From Peptostreptococcaceae bacterium (GTDB lineage: Bacteria; Bacillota; Clostridia; Peptostreptococcales; Filifactoraceae): a DNA stretch of 50,285 nucleotides. The stretch spans positions 1 through 50,285 of the forward strand of contig JAUMYO010000007.1 in the NCBI GenBank assembly GCA_030528605.1. The letters run 5' to 3'. The notes under the pieces were generated by a model that saw nothing but the letters and a program-made list of their open reading frames with translations, had not been told where the DNA came from and made no database searches. Shown one piece after another: positions 18,003-25,923 of this stretch (the first letter of the stretch is position 1; each line of letters starts with the position of its first letter). The position numbers and the translations under genes are program-made.

Positions 18003-18446
18003 ATGAAAAAGTTTACTTTCCCGCTAGACACAGTCCTGGGATATAAAGAACAGCTGTTGGACATCAAGCTCAACGAGCACGGAAAAGCTCTCAGTGCTGT
18101 AAATGATCAGGAGAAAGTGGTGATCGAACTTCTAAAGGAATACGAAGGACATCAAAAAAAATTCAAAGAACGCAGTGCATTAGGCGTAACGATCGTAGAA
18201 GCACTTGGCTATGAAGCCTATATGTCCTTCCTGGGAGATCGCATCAAACAAGAAAAATACAAGTTGGATGAGTTGAAAAATACTGAAGAGATCATGCGAG
18301 GTGAAGTCGTGGAAGCCAAGATGGAGACCTCGACGATCGAGAAGCTGAAGGAACGAAAGAAAGAAGAATATGACAAGCTCGTACAAAAAAATGAAGAGCT
18401 GTTCATCGAAGAGTTCGTTTCAAACAAGATGGCATCGATATCATAA
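18003..18446 (+). CDS. fliJ: Flagellar export protein FliJ
   Basis: A 147-residue, almost entirely helical coiled-coil protein beginning MKKFTFPLDTVLGYKEQL, the usual FliJ opening (F-x-LdxVLxyKexLe). FliJ is the central stalk of the FliI hexamer and a chaperone escort. The SD is CGGAGGATATA. Sequence identity in this family is low, so position after fliI carries much of the assignment. Confidence 0.85.
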   Translation: MKKFTFPLDTVLGYKEQLLDIKLNEHGKALSAVNDQEKVVIELLKEYEGHQKKFKERSALGVTIVEALGYEAYMSFLGDRIKQEKYKLDELKNTEEIMRGEVVEAKMETSTIEKLKERKKEEYDKLVQKNEELFIEEFVSNKMASIS

Positions 18447-18478
18447 GATAGATAGCGATCTGAAAGGAGGTGAGAGAG

Positions 18479-19672
18479 ATGAAGATCGAAAAAGTAACAA
18501 CGATGAATATCCAAGGAAAGACAGCAAGCAAGGAAGTGAGCTCGAAGTTCAAGGAAATGATGCAAGTGTTCGAAGGAATGAACAAAAAGATCGGCAAGGA
18601 AGCGGAAGAAATAAAAGGGATCGAAAACAGCAAGGAAGCGATGAGCAAGGATGCGGAAAACAACAAGGATGTTAACGAAAGCAAGGAAGTAGAAAACAAG
18701 GATGTTAAAAACGAAGCTCAAAAGGAGATGAGCGAAAGCAAGGAAGCGAAAGGTGCAAAAGAGATCGAAAACTGCAAGGAAGCGATAAGGACGCAATGGA
18801 TAGCGGGCGAAAAAACGGATGTGAAGGAATATCGTCCGGTCAGCAAGGAAGCAAAAACAGAAGAGCAAGGAAGCGAAGGGATCGAGGTACAGCGGCAAGA
18901 TATACCGATCGAACTACAAGGAAGTGCAGGAACGGCGATCCGACAGGGAGAGATCATAAATGTCGTAACAGACAAAGGTGAGAAGGGATCATCGATCCAA
19001 AATCTTGAATTGCATAAGCAGTTAGACAACGCATGGATGCTGAAACCACAGATCAAGGAAGTGATCGTGGAAACAAAAACGACGACGGAGCTGAAGGAAG
19101 AGATCGAGTCGTTGACCGGCAAGGAAGTCGAATTATCATTTAGAAAAGAGCTCGGCGGGCGCAAGGAAGAGGCTGAAAAAGTTCAGACTGAAAATGTTGA
19201 GATCGTGCAGGGAAGCAAACCACAGGGAAGTGAAGATGTAACGGAAAAGATCCGGATCAAAGTAGGAGAACCGCAAGAATTGGCACCGAAGGTCGTAGAA
19301 AAGATCCGGGAGAAGATCGAGATCCTGCAGACCGGAGAAAAAACCTATGAGATCGATATGGATCCGAAGGGGCTGGGCAAGATCCATGTGAAGATCAGCT
19401 TTGGAGAAAAAGGAACTTCTTTGGAGATGGTATTCAGCGAGAAGAAAACGATGGATATGATGGCAAAGCATTTGGAGTCGATGGATGGACTACAAAACAG
19501 CAAAGGCGGATCGGTCGATATCCAAATGAGCGAGCAGACTCAGCCGGATCACTTGGATCGGCAGCAACAAAGACAACAGGAACAACAACAAAGAGAACAA
19601 CAAAGAAAAAGCGAAGAGTTTATCGATCGGATCAAAGAGACGATAAAAGAACAGGATCCGGCAGAAAGATGA
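18479..19672 (+). CDS. fliK: Flagellar hook-length control protein FliK
   Basis: A 397-residue FliK, the secreted ruler that sets hook length and switches export specificity through FlhB. Residues about 1-230 are highly charged Lys/Glu/Ser low complexity (repeated SKEA/SKEV units). The conserved C-terminal domain lies near 250-350 (RIKVGEPQELAPKVVEKIRE, then DPKGLGKIHVKISFGEKG), followed by a Gln/Arg-rich tail. A GTG at 18470 opens the frame, but AAAGGAGGTGA (18463-18473) points to ATG at 18479. The DNA word CAAGGAAG occurs about twelve times within it. Confidence 0.88.
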   Translation: MKIEKVTTMNIQGKTASKEVSSKFKEMMQVFEGMNKKIGKEAEEIKGIENSKEAMSKDAENNKDVNESKEVENKDVKNEAQKEMSESKEAKGAKEIENCKEAIRTQWIAGEKTDVKEYRPVSKEAKTEEQGSEGIEVQRQDIPIELQGSAGTAIRQGEIINVVTDKGEKGSSIQNLELHKQLDNAWMLKPQIKEVIVETKTTTELKEEIESLTGKEVELSFRKELGGRKEEAEKVQTENVEIVQGSKPQGSEDVTEKIRIKVGEPQELAPKVVEKIREKIEILQTGEKTYEIDMDPKGLGKIHVKISFGEKGTSLEMVFSEKKTMDMMAKHLESMDGLQNSKGGSVDIQMSEQTQPDHLDRQQQRQQEQQQREQQRKSEEFIDRIKETIKEQDPAER

Positions 19673-19690
19673 TCCGCAGAAAGGAGAGAT

Positions 19691-20401
19691 ATGGCAATTG
19701 AAATGATGGGAAATTACGGCAGAGATCATGTCAAGGTTTCCGAAACAACAAAGATCAAGCAAACGAGCAAGGCAAATACCAAAACAACATTGGAGCTGAA
19801 TGATTTTATCAAACTGATGGCGGCGCAGCTTAGAAATCAGGATATGAACGATCCGTTGAATGAGTCGGAGATGATGGCTCAGATGGCTACGATGCAGGCG
19901 ATGACAACGCTAAGCGATGTTGCGGTGACGACCTACAGTGCATCTTTGGTAGGGAAAGAAGTGACACTCGCACAAGTCGAAGGAGATGAAGTCAAGCAGC
20001 TGATCGGTAAAGTGACCGGCGCAGGTCTCTACAACGGAAAGCAGATCATATTTGTCGGCGGAAAGAGCTACAATCTAAGTCAGATCATGGCGGTCGGAGA
20101 ACTTCCGGATTCCGAAAAAGCGATCCGCGTCGATGAGAAGGGCAAAGAGATCAAAAAAGGACAGAGATCCGGAACTCAGGAGATCGGTTCAAGAACAGCT
20201 CATCTTGGAGAAGAAGGAGAAAAAAGGATCTCAGATCTGGAAAGAGTCTTGGGATATGACCCGATGGCGACTTCTGAAGACAAGGTTTCTGATGGATCGG
20301 ATGTTGAACCGCCTAAGCCGATCGAAAAAGATCCGACCCGATCGGTAGAAGGATCAAATGATCTGAAAGCTCCGGAGGGGAGTGATAAGATTGAAGATTG
20401 A
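19691..20401 (+). CDS. flgD: Flagellar hook-capping scaffold protein FlgD
   Basis: A 236-residue hook cap protein, required for polymerising FlgE. The N-terminal FlgD core is clear: LNDFIKLMAAQLRNQDMNDP (36-55) followed by NESEMMAQMATMQAM. A short beta domain follows (LVGKEVTL...VGGKSYNLSQI). From about residue 150 the protein is a charged, probably disordered extension ending in Lys/Asp/Pro-rich sequence, unlike compact FlgD tails. The SD is AAAGGAGAG. Its stop overlaps the next start by 11 bases. Confidence 0.9.
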   Translation: MAIEMMGNYGRDHVKVSETTKIKQTSKANTKTTLELNDFIKLMAAQLRNQDMNDPLNESEMMAQMATMQAMTTLSDVAVTTYSASLVGKEVTLAQVEGDEVKQLIGKVTGAGLYNGKQIIFVGGKSYNLSQIMAVGELPDSEKAIRVDEKGKEIKKGQRSGTQEIGSRTAHLGEEGEKRISDLERVLGYDPMATSEDKVSDGSDVEPPKPIEKDPTRSVEGSNDLKAPEGSDKIED

Positions 20402-20765
20402 TCATGGTCTGCAGATCAAGGCGCTGAACGATCATCGGTTGAAAGAGAGGATAATTCAGCAGAGCAAAGATAACAGCTTTAGCAGATTATTGCAAGAGCG
20501 ATTGGAAAACAAGGAAGTTAAATTTTCAAAACATGCGATGGAGCGTGCGGAACAAAGAGGGATCGCGATCGAAAACAAATTGAGGGATGACATCGGCGAA
20601 GCGATCGACAAGGCACGGATGAAAGGGATCAAAGACATCGTAGTGATCGGAAAGCAAGGAGCATTCGTGGTCAATGTGACAAACAGCACGGTAGTGACCT
20701 CGATGGATCCGATGGAAATGAAGAACAATATTTTTACGAATATCGACGGAGCCGTCATCATATAG
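20391..20765 (+). CDS. Flagellar operon protein (TIGR02530-like)
   Basis: A 124-residue protein of the small family found between flgD and flgE in Firmicutes, of unknown function. It contains the SKHAMERAEQRGI motif (about 47-59) and a GAFVVNVTNSTVVTSMD segment near the end, both typical. The frame opens with GTG at 20382, but GGAGGGG (20374-20380) is only one base from that GTG and ten from TTG at 20391, so TTG is chosen. It overlaps the end of flgD. Confidence 0.78.
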   Translation: MKIDHGLQIKALNDHRLKERIIQQSKDNSFSRLLQERLENKEVKFSKHAMERAEQRGIAIENKLRDDIGEAIDKARMKGIKDIVVIGKQGAFVVNVTNSTVVTSMDPMEMKNNIFTNIDGAVII

Positions 20766-20785
20766 CTGGACCGCAAGGAGGCTAT

Positions 20786-20809
20786 GGTATATACGGACCG
20801 GTATATACC
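20786..20809 (+). promoter_or_regulatory. Stem-loop between the flagellar operon protein and flgE
   Basis: GGTATATAC pairs with GTATATACC (9 bp, 6-base loop) in the 64-base gap before flgE. No T-run follows, so it is probably an mRNA processing or stability element rather than a terminator. Confidence 0.6.
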
Positions 20810-20829
20810 GACGGAAGAAAGGAATAGAA

Positions 20830-21777
20830 ATGATCAAATCAATGTTTTCCGGTGTGTCGGGACTAAGATCACACCAATCAAAAATGGATGTAATAGGAAA
20901 TAACATCGCGAATGTGAACACTTTTGGATTCAAATCGGCAAGAGCGACCTTCAAAGAGTCGATCTATCAGACCAAAGCCGGATCGACCGATGCTTCGACG
21001 ACCTTTGGAGGGCGAAATGCCGCTCAGGTAGGATACGGATCTCAGATCGGAGCGATCGATCTGCTGTTCACGGCAGGATCGTATGCACCGACCGATTCTC
21101 CGACGGACGTGATGATCGACGGACAGGGACTCTTTATGGTCGGAAGGTTGGATGCGGCAGGAACGCCGGGCGGGGTCATAGATAATCCTAAGGATGGAGT
21201 AAACAGTAAGATCAACAAACTGGAACTCACTCGAGTGGGAGATTTCAAATTCGACGGAGCCGGCTACCTGGTAGACTCCAACGGAAGGATCGTCTATGGT
21301 GTGGTGAACGAGCAGGCAAAAAATGCTTTTGACCCGGGCGATACGGATATTGCAAAGATCCGACCGATCCGTATCCAAAAAGCGGATGGAAGCTATGATG
21401 CGACAGGAAATGATCCGAGACTGAATGTCACCAGCATCAGCATCGATGCGAACGGAACGATCAGCGGTGTGGATGATCAAAACAATCCGGTCGTCATCGC
21501 AAAGATCGCGATCGCGAACGTGCCGAACGCCAACGCGCTTGAGAAGAGCCAGGGACCATATTACACCGTAAAGAAGAATACGGGGACCGTGACAGCGTTC
21601 CTGGCAGGAAAAGGAGGAACAGGACAGCTGATGTCCAACGGTCTGGAGATGGCGAATGTGGACCTGGCAAGAGAATTCTCCGAGATGATCACCACGCAAA
21701 GAGGATTTCAGGCGAATACGAGGATCATCACGGTATCGGACCAGATGCTGGAAGAGATCATGTCCATCAAGAGATAG
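20830..21777 (+). CDS. flgE: Flagellar hook protein FlgE
   Basis: A 315-residue hook subunit. The N-terminal signature is MIKSMFSGVSGLRSHQSKMD with GNNIANVNTFGFKS; the C-terminal helix contains ANVDLAREFSEMITTQRGF. It is shorter than enteric FlgE (about 400), implying a reduced outer domain. GAAAGGAATAGAA serves as SD. Hairpins stand on both sides of the gene, which may give this highly needed subunit a separate mRNA stability from its neighbours. Confidence 0.93.
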   Translation: MIKSMFSGVSGLRSHQSKMDVIGNNIANVNTFGFKSARATFKESIYQTKAGSTDASTTFGGRNAAQVGYGSQIGAIDLLFTAGSYAPTDSPTDVMIDGQGLFMVGRLDAAGTPGGVIDNPKDGVNSKINKLELTRVGDFKFDGAGYLVDSNGRIVYGVVNEQAKNAFDPGDTDIAKIRPIRIQKADGSYDATGNDPRLNVTSISIDANGTISGVDDQNNPVVIAKIAIANVPNANALEKSQGPYYTVKKNTGTVTAFLAGKGGTGQLMSNGLEMANVDLAREFSEMITTQRGFQANTRIITVSDQMLEEIMSIKR

Positions 21778-21782
21778 TAAAG

Positions 21783-21799
21783 AGGGGATCATCTCCCCT
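21783..21799 (+). promoter_or_regulatory. Stem-loop between flgE and flbD
   Basis: AGGGGA-TCATC-TCCCCT starts five bases after the flgE stop codon. No run of T follows. Its placement suggests 3'-end protection of flgE mRNA or tuning of flbD. Confidence 0.55.
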
Positions 21800-21816
21800 T
21801 GATGGAAAGGAGAGCT

Positions 21817-22005
21817 ATGATAAAACTGACGAAGCTTAACGGGGAGCCTTTTGCACTCAACAGCGATCATATAGTGGCGATCGATATCATACCGGATTCA
21901 AAGATCACGCTGACGAACAAAGAATTTTATATCGTTCGAGAGAGCTTGGACGAGATCATTCAGCTGATCATAGGATATAATCAACAGATCAATGGGAAAC
22001 AGTAA
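21817..22005 (+). CDS. flbD: Flagellar protein FlbD (SwrD)
   Basis: A 62-residue FlbD/SwrD protein, beginning MIKLTKLNGEPFALNSDHIV, an almost perfect family start. In Bacillus subtilis SwrD increases motor torque and swarming through the stator. An upstream in-frame TTG-ATG pair at 21799 is rejected because GGAAAGGAGA (21804-21813) lies just before the ATG at 21817. It sits between flgE and motA, consistent with a stator link. Confidence 0.88.
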   Translation: MIKLTKLNGEPFALNSDHIVAIDIIPDSKITLTNKEFYIVRESLDEIIQLIIGYNQQINGKQ

Positions 22006-22023
22006 TAACAAATTGGAGGAAAA

Positions 22024-22839
22024 ATGGATATTTCAACCATAATTGGAATACTCCTTGGGCTGATACTGATCATAAACGGGATACAGATAAGCAATTTGGG
22101 AAATTTCTTTGATGTACCGAGTATCATCATCGTGATCGGCGGAACGCTGGCGGGACTGATCGCCAGCTTCCCGCTGGGCACATTCAAGGAGATCCCGAAG
22201 CATATCAAAATTATAGCAAATGGAAAAAAATATGATCCGGATGCCTGCATCGAGCAGATGGTTGAGCTTGCACAGACGGCGAGAAAGAATGGATTGCTTT
22301 CGCTAGAGGAAAAATCAAACGAAATACAAGAACCATTTTTCAAAAGCTCACTGATGATGATCGTGGACGTACCTGATTCGGAAAAGATCAAGGAGATCCT
22401 GACCGAAGAACTGATGTATTTGGATGATCGCCATGCAAAATCTCTGGCACTCTATGAGACGGGAGAAGCGATCTCGCCGGCATTCGGTATGATCGGTACG
22501 TTGATCGGACTTGTAAATATGCTGAAGAATATGGATATGTCCGGCAGCGGGGAAAGCACGATCGGACAGGATATGTCGGTGGCGTTGATCACGACCTTCT
22601 ATGGGACGGTCCTTGCGAATCTGATCTTCGGACCTTTGGCAAAAAAATTGAAGCTGCGAAATGAAGAGGAGCTGCTTTATAAAAATATCGTCATCGAAGG
22701 CGTATTATCCATCCAAGCGGGTGACAACCCGAAATTTTTAAGAGAAAAACTTCAAACCTATCTTGCATTCAGCAAACGCAACAAGGAAGGCGCCGGCGGT
22801 GATGCGGGAGGAAAAGAAGGAAAAAAAGGGAAGAAGTAG
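22024..22839 (+). CDS. motA: Flagellar motor stator protein MotA
   Basis: A 271-residue stator subunit with four membrane helices (about 4-22, 29-50, 152-175, 185-207) and a cytoplasmic loop between the second and third. The conserved PAFGMIGTLIGLVNML carries the functional proline. The C-terminal tail is Gly/Lys-rich. The strong SD TTGGAGGA precedes ATG. It pairs with motB seven bases downstream. Whether the motor uses H+ or Na+ is not evident. Confidence 0.93.
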   Translation: MDISTIIGILLGLILIINGIQISNLGNFFDVPSIIIVIGGTLAGLIASFPLGTFKEIPKHIKIIANGKKYDPDACIEQMVELAQTARKNGLLSLEEKSNEIQEPFFKSSLMMIVDVPDSEKIKEILTEELMYLDDRHAKSLALYETGEAISPAFGMIGTLIGLVNMLKNMDMSGSGESTIGQDMSVALITTFYGTVLANLIFGPLAKKLKLRNEEELLYKNIVIEGVLSIQAGDNPKFLREKLQTYLAFSKRNKEGAGGDAGGKEGKKGKK

Positions 22840-22846
22840 GTGAGTT

Positions 22847-23617
22847 ATGGTAAAACGCAACAAAAAAAGCTCCGGTGGCGGCGGACCGGGATGGCTCGCC
22901 ACCTATTCCGACATGGTGACCTTGTTGCTCTGCTTCTTCGTACTGCTTTATTCGATCAGTTCGGTCGATGCAGCCAAATGGGCGATCGTCGTCAAAAGCT
23001 TTAATCCGGACGCGGGAAAAGAGGTCGCGCAGATCATCACGGGCGAGCCGGCGGACGAGTCGAAATTTGACTCGACCGAGGTAACTGCCAATACGGAGAT
23101 CGATTCTTTGGATAAATTGTACTTCGTCTTATCCAAGGAGATCGCGGCTCAAGATCTGGAGTCCGACGTGGAGATCCGAAAAGGTGATGGATTTGCGTTT
23201 GTTACTTTCCGAAACAATGTTTTTTTCAGCGGAGACAGTTTCGTTCTCCTTCCGGAAGGAAAGAGAGTGCTGGATATCTTCACTTCGGTGATCGGGGATG
23301 CGTCGGATATCATTCAGGAGATCCAGGTGTTGGGACACACTTCGCAGGCATCGCCCGATCGGGTGAACGATGTCGAGTTCGACCGTTTCCTGTCCTCGAA
23401 CCGGGCAACGGAGGTATTGGTGTATATCCAAGAGAAGAACATTATCGATCCGGCAAAACTGGTATCGAGTTCGTATGGACAATTCCGACCGGTAAGTCCT
23501 TTTGATACTGCGGAAAATCGAGCGAAGAATCGGCGGGTCGAGATCCTGATCACGGAGAACGGAGCGGTGGTCAAAGCACTGGATGAATATTACAAAGAAG
23601 CCTATGAGCAAGGATAA
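22847..23617 (+). CDS. motB: Flagellar motor stator protein MotB
   Basis: A 256-residue protein with a single membrane helix (about 20-40, TYSDMVTLLLCFFVLLYSIS) carrying the ion-binding Asp22, a plug/linker, and an OmpA-like peptidoglycan-binding domain (about 120-250; GHTSQASPDRVND..., RAKNRRVEILI). The N-terminus KRNKKSSGGGGPGW is typical. It anchors the stator to the wall with MotA. It follows motA by 7 bases. fliL, which often follows motB, is absent. Confidence 0.93.
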   Translation: MVKRNKKSSGGGGPGWLATYSDMVTLLLCFFVLLYSISSVDAAKWAIVVKSFNPDAGKEVAQIITGEPADESKFDSTEVTANTEIDSLDKLYFVLSKEIAAQDLESDVEIRKGDGFAFVTFRNNVFFSGDSFVLLPEGKRVLDIFTSVIGDASDIIQEIQVLGHTSQASPDRVNDVEFDRFLSSNRATEVLVYIQEKNIIDPAKLVSSSYGQFRPVSPFDTAENRAKNRRVEILITENGAVVKALDEYYKEAYEQG

Positions 23618-23629
23618 GGAGGTGAGGAA

Positions 23630-24628
23630 ATGTCAGAAGTATTATCGCAAAGTCAGATCGATATGCTGCTAAACTCCATGCTTTCCGGCGGCAGCGATCC
23701 GGGTCCCGAGCCTGTGGAAGAAGAAAAACAGGAAGAATACCGAAAATATAATTTCTACAGCCCGAAAAAGTTTAACCGTGACAAGCTGAAGATACTCCAC
23801 AATGTGTATGACAACTATGCGAGGATGTTATCTTCCAAGCTGAACGGGATCTTCCGGACCAATGCCGATGTTCAGGTCGTCGGGATCGAGGAGCAGAGAT
23901 ACTATGAGTTTTCCAACGCACTGGGAGAGAATGATGTGCTTGGGATCACCGGAGTGGAATTTGTTGACGGGAAAAAAGGAGCATCCGTCCTCATGCATGT
24001 ATCTACACCTCTTACCTTAGCCATGATCGATATGATGATCGGGGGAGGTGACGGATCGGATGTAAATGTTCCGTTCCAATACAAATACACCGATGTCGAA
24101 CTATCCTTATTTGAAGCTCTTTTTGTTCATATCACAAAGAATCTGGGGGATGCCTGGTCGGCGTTCACAGAGCTTAGATGCCATTTTGAACGACTGGAGA
24201 AGAACCCGAGCATGGTGCAGCTGATCGGCGCGGACGAGACGGTGGTCATCGTGATCGTCGATGTTCAGCTGGGGGCAACGCAGGGCAAGATCAATATCTG
24301 TATTCCGGGAAGTACACTTTCTTCGATCTTTGCACAATACGAAAGGCTTTTGAAAGAGAGTCAGAGCGGGCTTTCAAACAGTGAAGAGGAAAAAGTGATC
24401 ATGGATGCGCTCCGAGGAACTTCTTTGGAGATCAAGGTCAAGATGGGAACTTCCAAGATCCTGTTGGGAGATGCTTATGAGATCAAAGTCGGAGATGTGA
24501 TCAATCTGAATCGACCGAAGGATTCCGATGTGTTCCTTTATATCGATGACAAGGAGCGTTTCACCGGGAAACTGGGTGTTCACAAGAAAAATATGGCGGT
24601 TCGGATCAATCGGATGCTGGACCAGTAA
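23630..24628 (+). CDS. fliM: Flagellar motor switch protein FliM
   Basis: A 332-residue C-ring protein. The N-terminal EVLSQSQIDMLLNSM (3-17) is the CheY-P binding peptide; residues about 45-230 are the CheC-like middle domain and the last 80 residues the FliN-like SpoA domain. AAGGAGGTGAGG is an excellent SD. It is followed 12 bases later by a stand-alone fliN. Confidence 0.95.
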   Translation: MSEVLSQSQIDMLLNSMLSGGSDPGPEPVEEEKQEEYRKYNFYSPKKFNRDKLKILHNVYDNYARMLSSKLNGIFRTNADVQVVGIEEQRYYEFSNALGENDVLGITGVEFVDGKKGASVLMHVSTPLTLAMIDMMIGGGDGSDVNVPFQYKYTDVELSLFEALFVHITKNLGDAWSAFTELRCHFERLEKNPSMVQLIGADETVVIVIVDVQLGATQGKINICIPGSTLSSIFAQYERLLKESQSGLSNSEEEKVIMDALRGTSLEIKVKMGTSKILLGDAYEIKVGDVINLNRPKDSDVFLYIDDKERFTGKLGVHKKNMAVRINRMLDQ

Positions 24629-24640
24629 AGGAGTTGGCAG

Positions 24641-24877
24641 ATGGCATCGGAGCGAAAGATCGGTTTTTTGGATGAGACGGTCGAGCTTTCGATCGAGATC
24701 GGAAGCACCAAAAGTACGATCGAGGAAATATTGGAATTTGGCGATGGGACCCTGGTGGTACTGGACAAATATGCGGGCGACACGGTCGATATCTTCGCGA
24801 ATGATCGACTGATCGCAAGAGGAGACATCATTGTTGTGGACGATAATTTAGGAATAAAAATACGAGAGTTAATCTAA
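24641..24877 (+). CDS. fliN: Flagellar motor switch protein FliN (short, SpoA domain only)
   Basis: A 78-residue SpoA/FliN domain. It closely parallels the C-terminal 80 residues of FliY at 25924 (both have EIG, LVVLDK/LIVLDK, AGDxV, ANxRxIA(R/K)GD and DDNLGIK/HDNFGIR). It would form the lower C-ring and the FliH docking site. It has its own SD (AAGGAG). Bacillus-type operons have only FliY, so presence of both is a duplication-like arrangement seen in only some lineages. Confidence 0.9.
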   Translation: MASERKIGFLDETVELSIEIGSTKSTIEEILEFGDGTLVVLDKYAGDTVDIFANDRLIARGDIIVVDDNLGIKIRELI

Positions 24878-24891
24878 ATAGGAGAAAGAAA

Positions 24892-25251
24892 ATGGCAAAG
24901 ATACTAGTAGTTGATGATGCAGCATTTATGAGAATGATGGTGAAAGACACGTTGACAAAGAATGGATATTCCGACCTGTATGAAGCGGCGGATGGCGCGC
25001 AGGCGGTCGAAATGTACAATGAAGTGAGACCGGATCTTGTGATCATGGATATCACGATGCCGAATATGGACGGACTGGAAGCACTCAAAGCGATCAAGAC
25101 TCAAAACCCTCAGGCGCAGGTCGTGATGTGTTCGGCGATGGGACAGGAAGCGATGGTCATCGATGCGATCAAATCCGGAGCAAAGGACTTTATCGTCAAG
25201 CCGTTCAAGCCGGATCGTATCATCAAGACCGTAGAACAACTGCTTGGATAG
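24892..25251 (+). CDS. cheY: Chemotaxis response regulator CheY
   Basis: A 119-residue single receiver domain. The acidic pair D8/D9, phospho-acceptor D53 (VIMDITMPNMDG), switch Ser81 (VVMCSAMG) and Lys103 (IVKPF) are all in place. CheY-P would bind FliM and probably FliY and be dephosphorylated by FliY/CheC. SD AGGAGAAAG. It lies between fliN and flgC. Confidence 0.95.
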   Translation: MAKILVVDDAAFMRMMVKDTLTKNGYSDLYEAADGAQAVEMYNEVRPDLVIMDITMPNMDGLEALKAIKTQNPQAQVVMCSAMGQEAMVIDAIKSGAKDFIVKPFKPDRIIKTVEQLLG

Positions 25252-25259
25252 GAGGCGAA

Positions 25260-25694
25260 ATGTCATTTTTTAGTTCGATGGATATCAGTGCTTCCGCACT
25301 TACGGCACAAAGACAACGATTGGATGTCATCTCGGAGAACATTGCCAATATCGATACGACGAGGACCGGATCCGGCGGACCGTATCGACGCAAGATGGTC
25401 GTGCTTCGTCCCAATGAGCAGGACAGCTTTCGGCGCGTGCTGAGAAGCAAGCTCAAGGAACAAAAGGGTGGTGTTCATGTGGCGGAGATCGTCGAAGATG
25501 AGCGCGCATCCAAGCCGGTATATGACCCGGAGCACCCGGATGCGGATGAGAACGGCTATGTACAGATGCCGAATGTCGAGCTGATCAAAGAAACGATCGA
25601 TGCGATGTCCGCCTCCAGATCGTATGACGCAAATGTGACCGTGTTCAATACCATGAAACTTATGGCACAAAAAGCACTTGAAGTTGGAAAATAG
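25260..25694 (+). CDS. flgC: Flagellar basal-body rod protein FlgC (displaced)
   Basis: A 144-residue proximal rod protein. It starts MSFFSSMDISASALTAQRQR with the SENIANIDTTRT rod signature, the mid-protein GYVQMPNVELIKETIDAMSA and a C-terminal helix (ASRSYDANVTVFNTMKLMAQ), all diagnostic for FlgC. The open frame extends 132 bases upstream into cheY, but AGGAGGCGAA directly before ATG at 25260 fixes the start. The location, eight bases after cheY instead of between flgB and fliE, is unusual. Confidence 0.92.
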   Translation: MSFFSSMDISASALTAQRQRLDVISENIANIDTTRTGSGGPYRRKMVVLRPNEQDSFRRVLRSKLKEQKGGVHVAEIVEDERASKPVYDPEHPDADENGYVQMPNVELIKETIDAMSASRSYDANVTVFNTMKLMAQKALEVGK

Positions 25695-25923
25695 ACCTGC
25701 GTGGAATGAGAACGGGATCGGAAGATCATCTTCGGTTTAGGAATGGTATGAGAGAAGAGATCTTCAAGATCCGTGCGGATGAAAGATACGATCAGGGAAG
25801 ATCCTTTAAGAAAAATTTCTTCATCCGACAAAGAAAAGTGCAAGATGGGTCCGAAATATTGGAAGAAGAACTGTTTTGCGGATCTTGGGTAGGAAATACG
25901 AATACGCGACAGGGGAGGAAAAG
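25695..25923 (+). other. 229-bp gap inside the flagellar operon
   Basis: This is the longest spacer in the superoperon. It contains a possible 73-codon frame (25706-25927) that would overlap fliY by four bases, but it has no proper SD and no recognisable domain. Several short GATC-centred inverted repeats are present (GAAGATCATCTTC, GAAGAGATCTTC). It may be a scar from the insertion of flgC, a decayed small gene, or a regulatory spacer. Confidence 0.4.
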
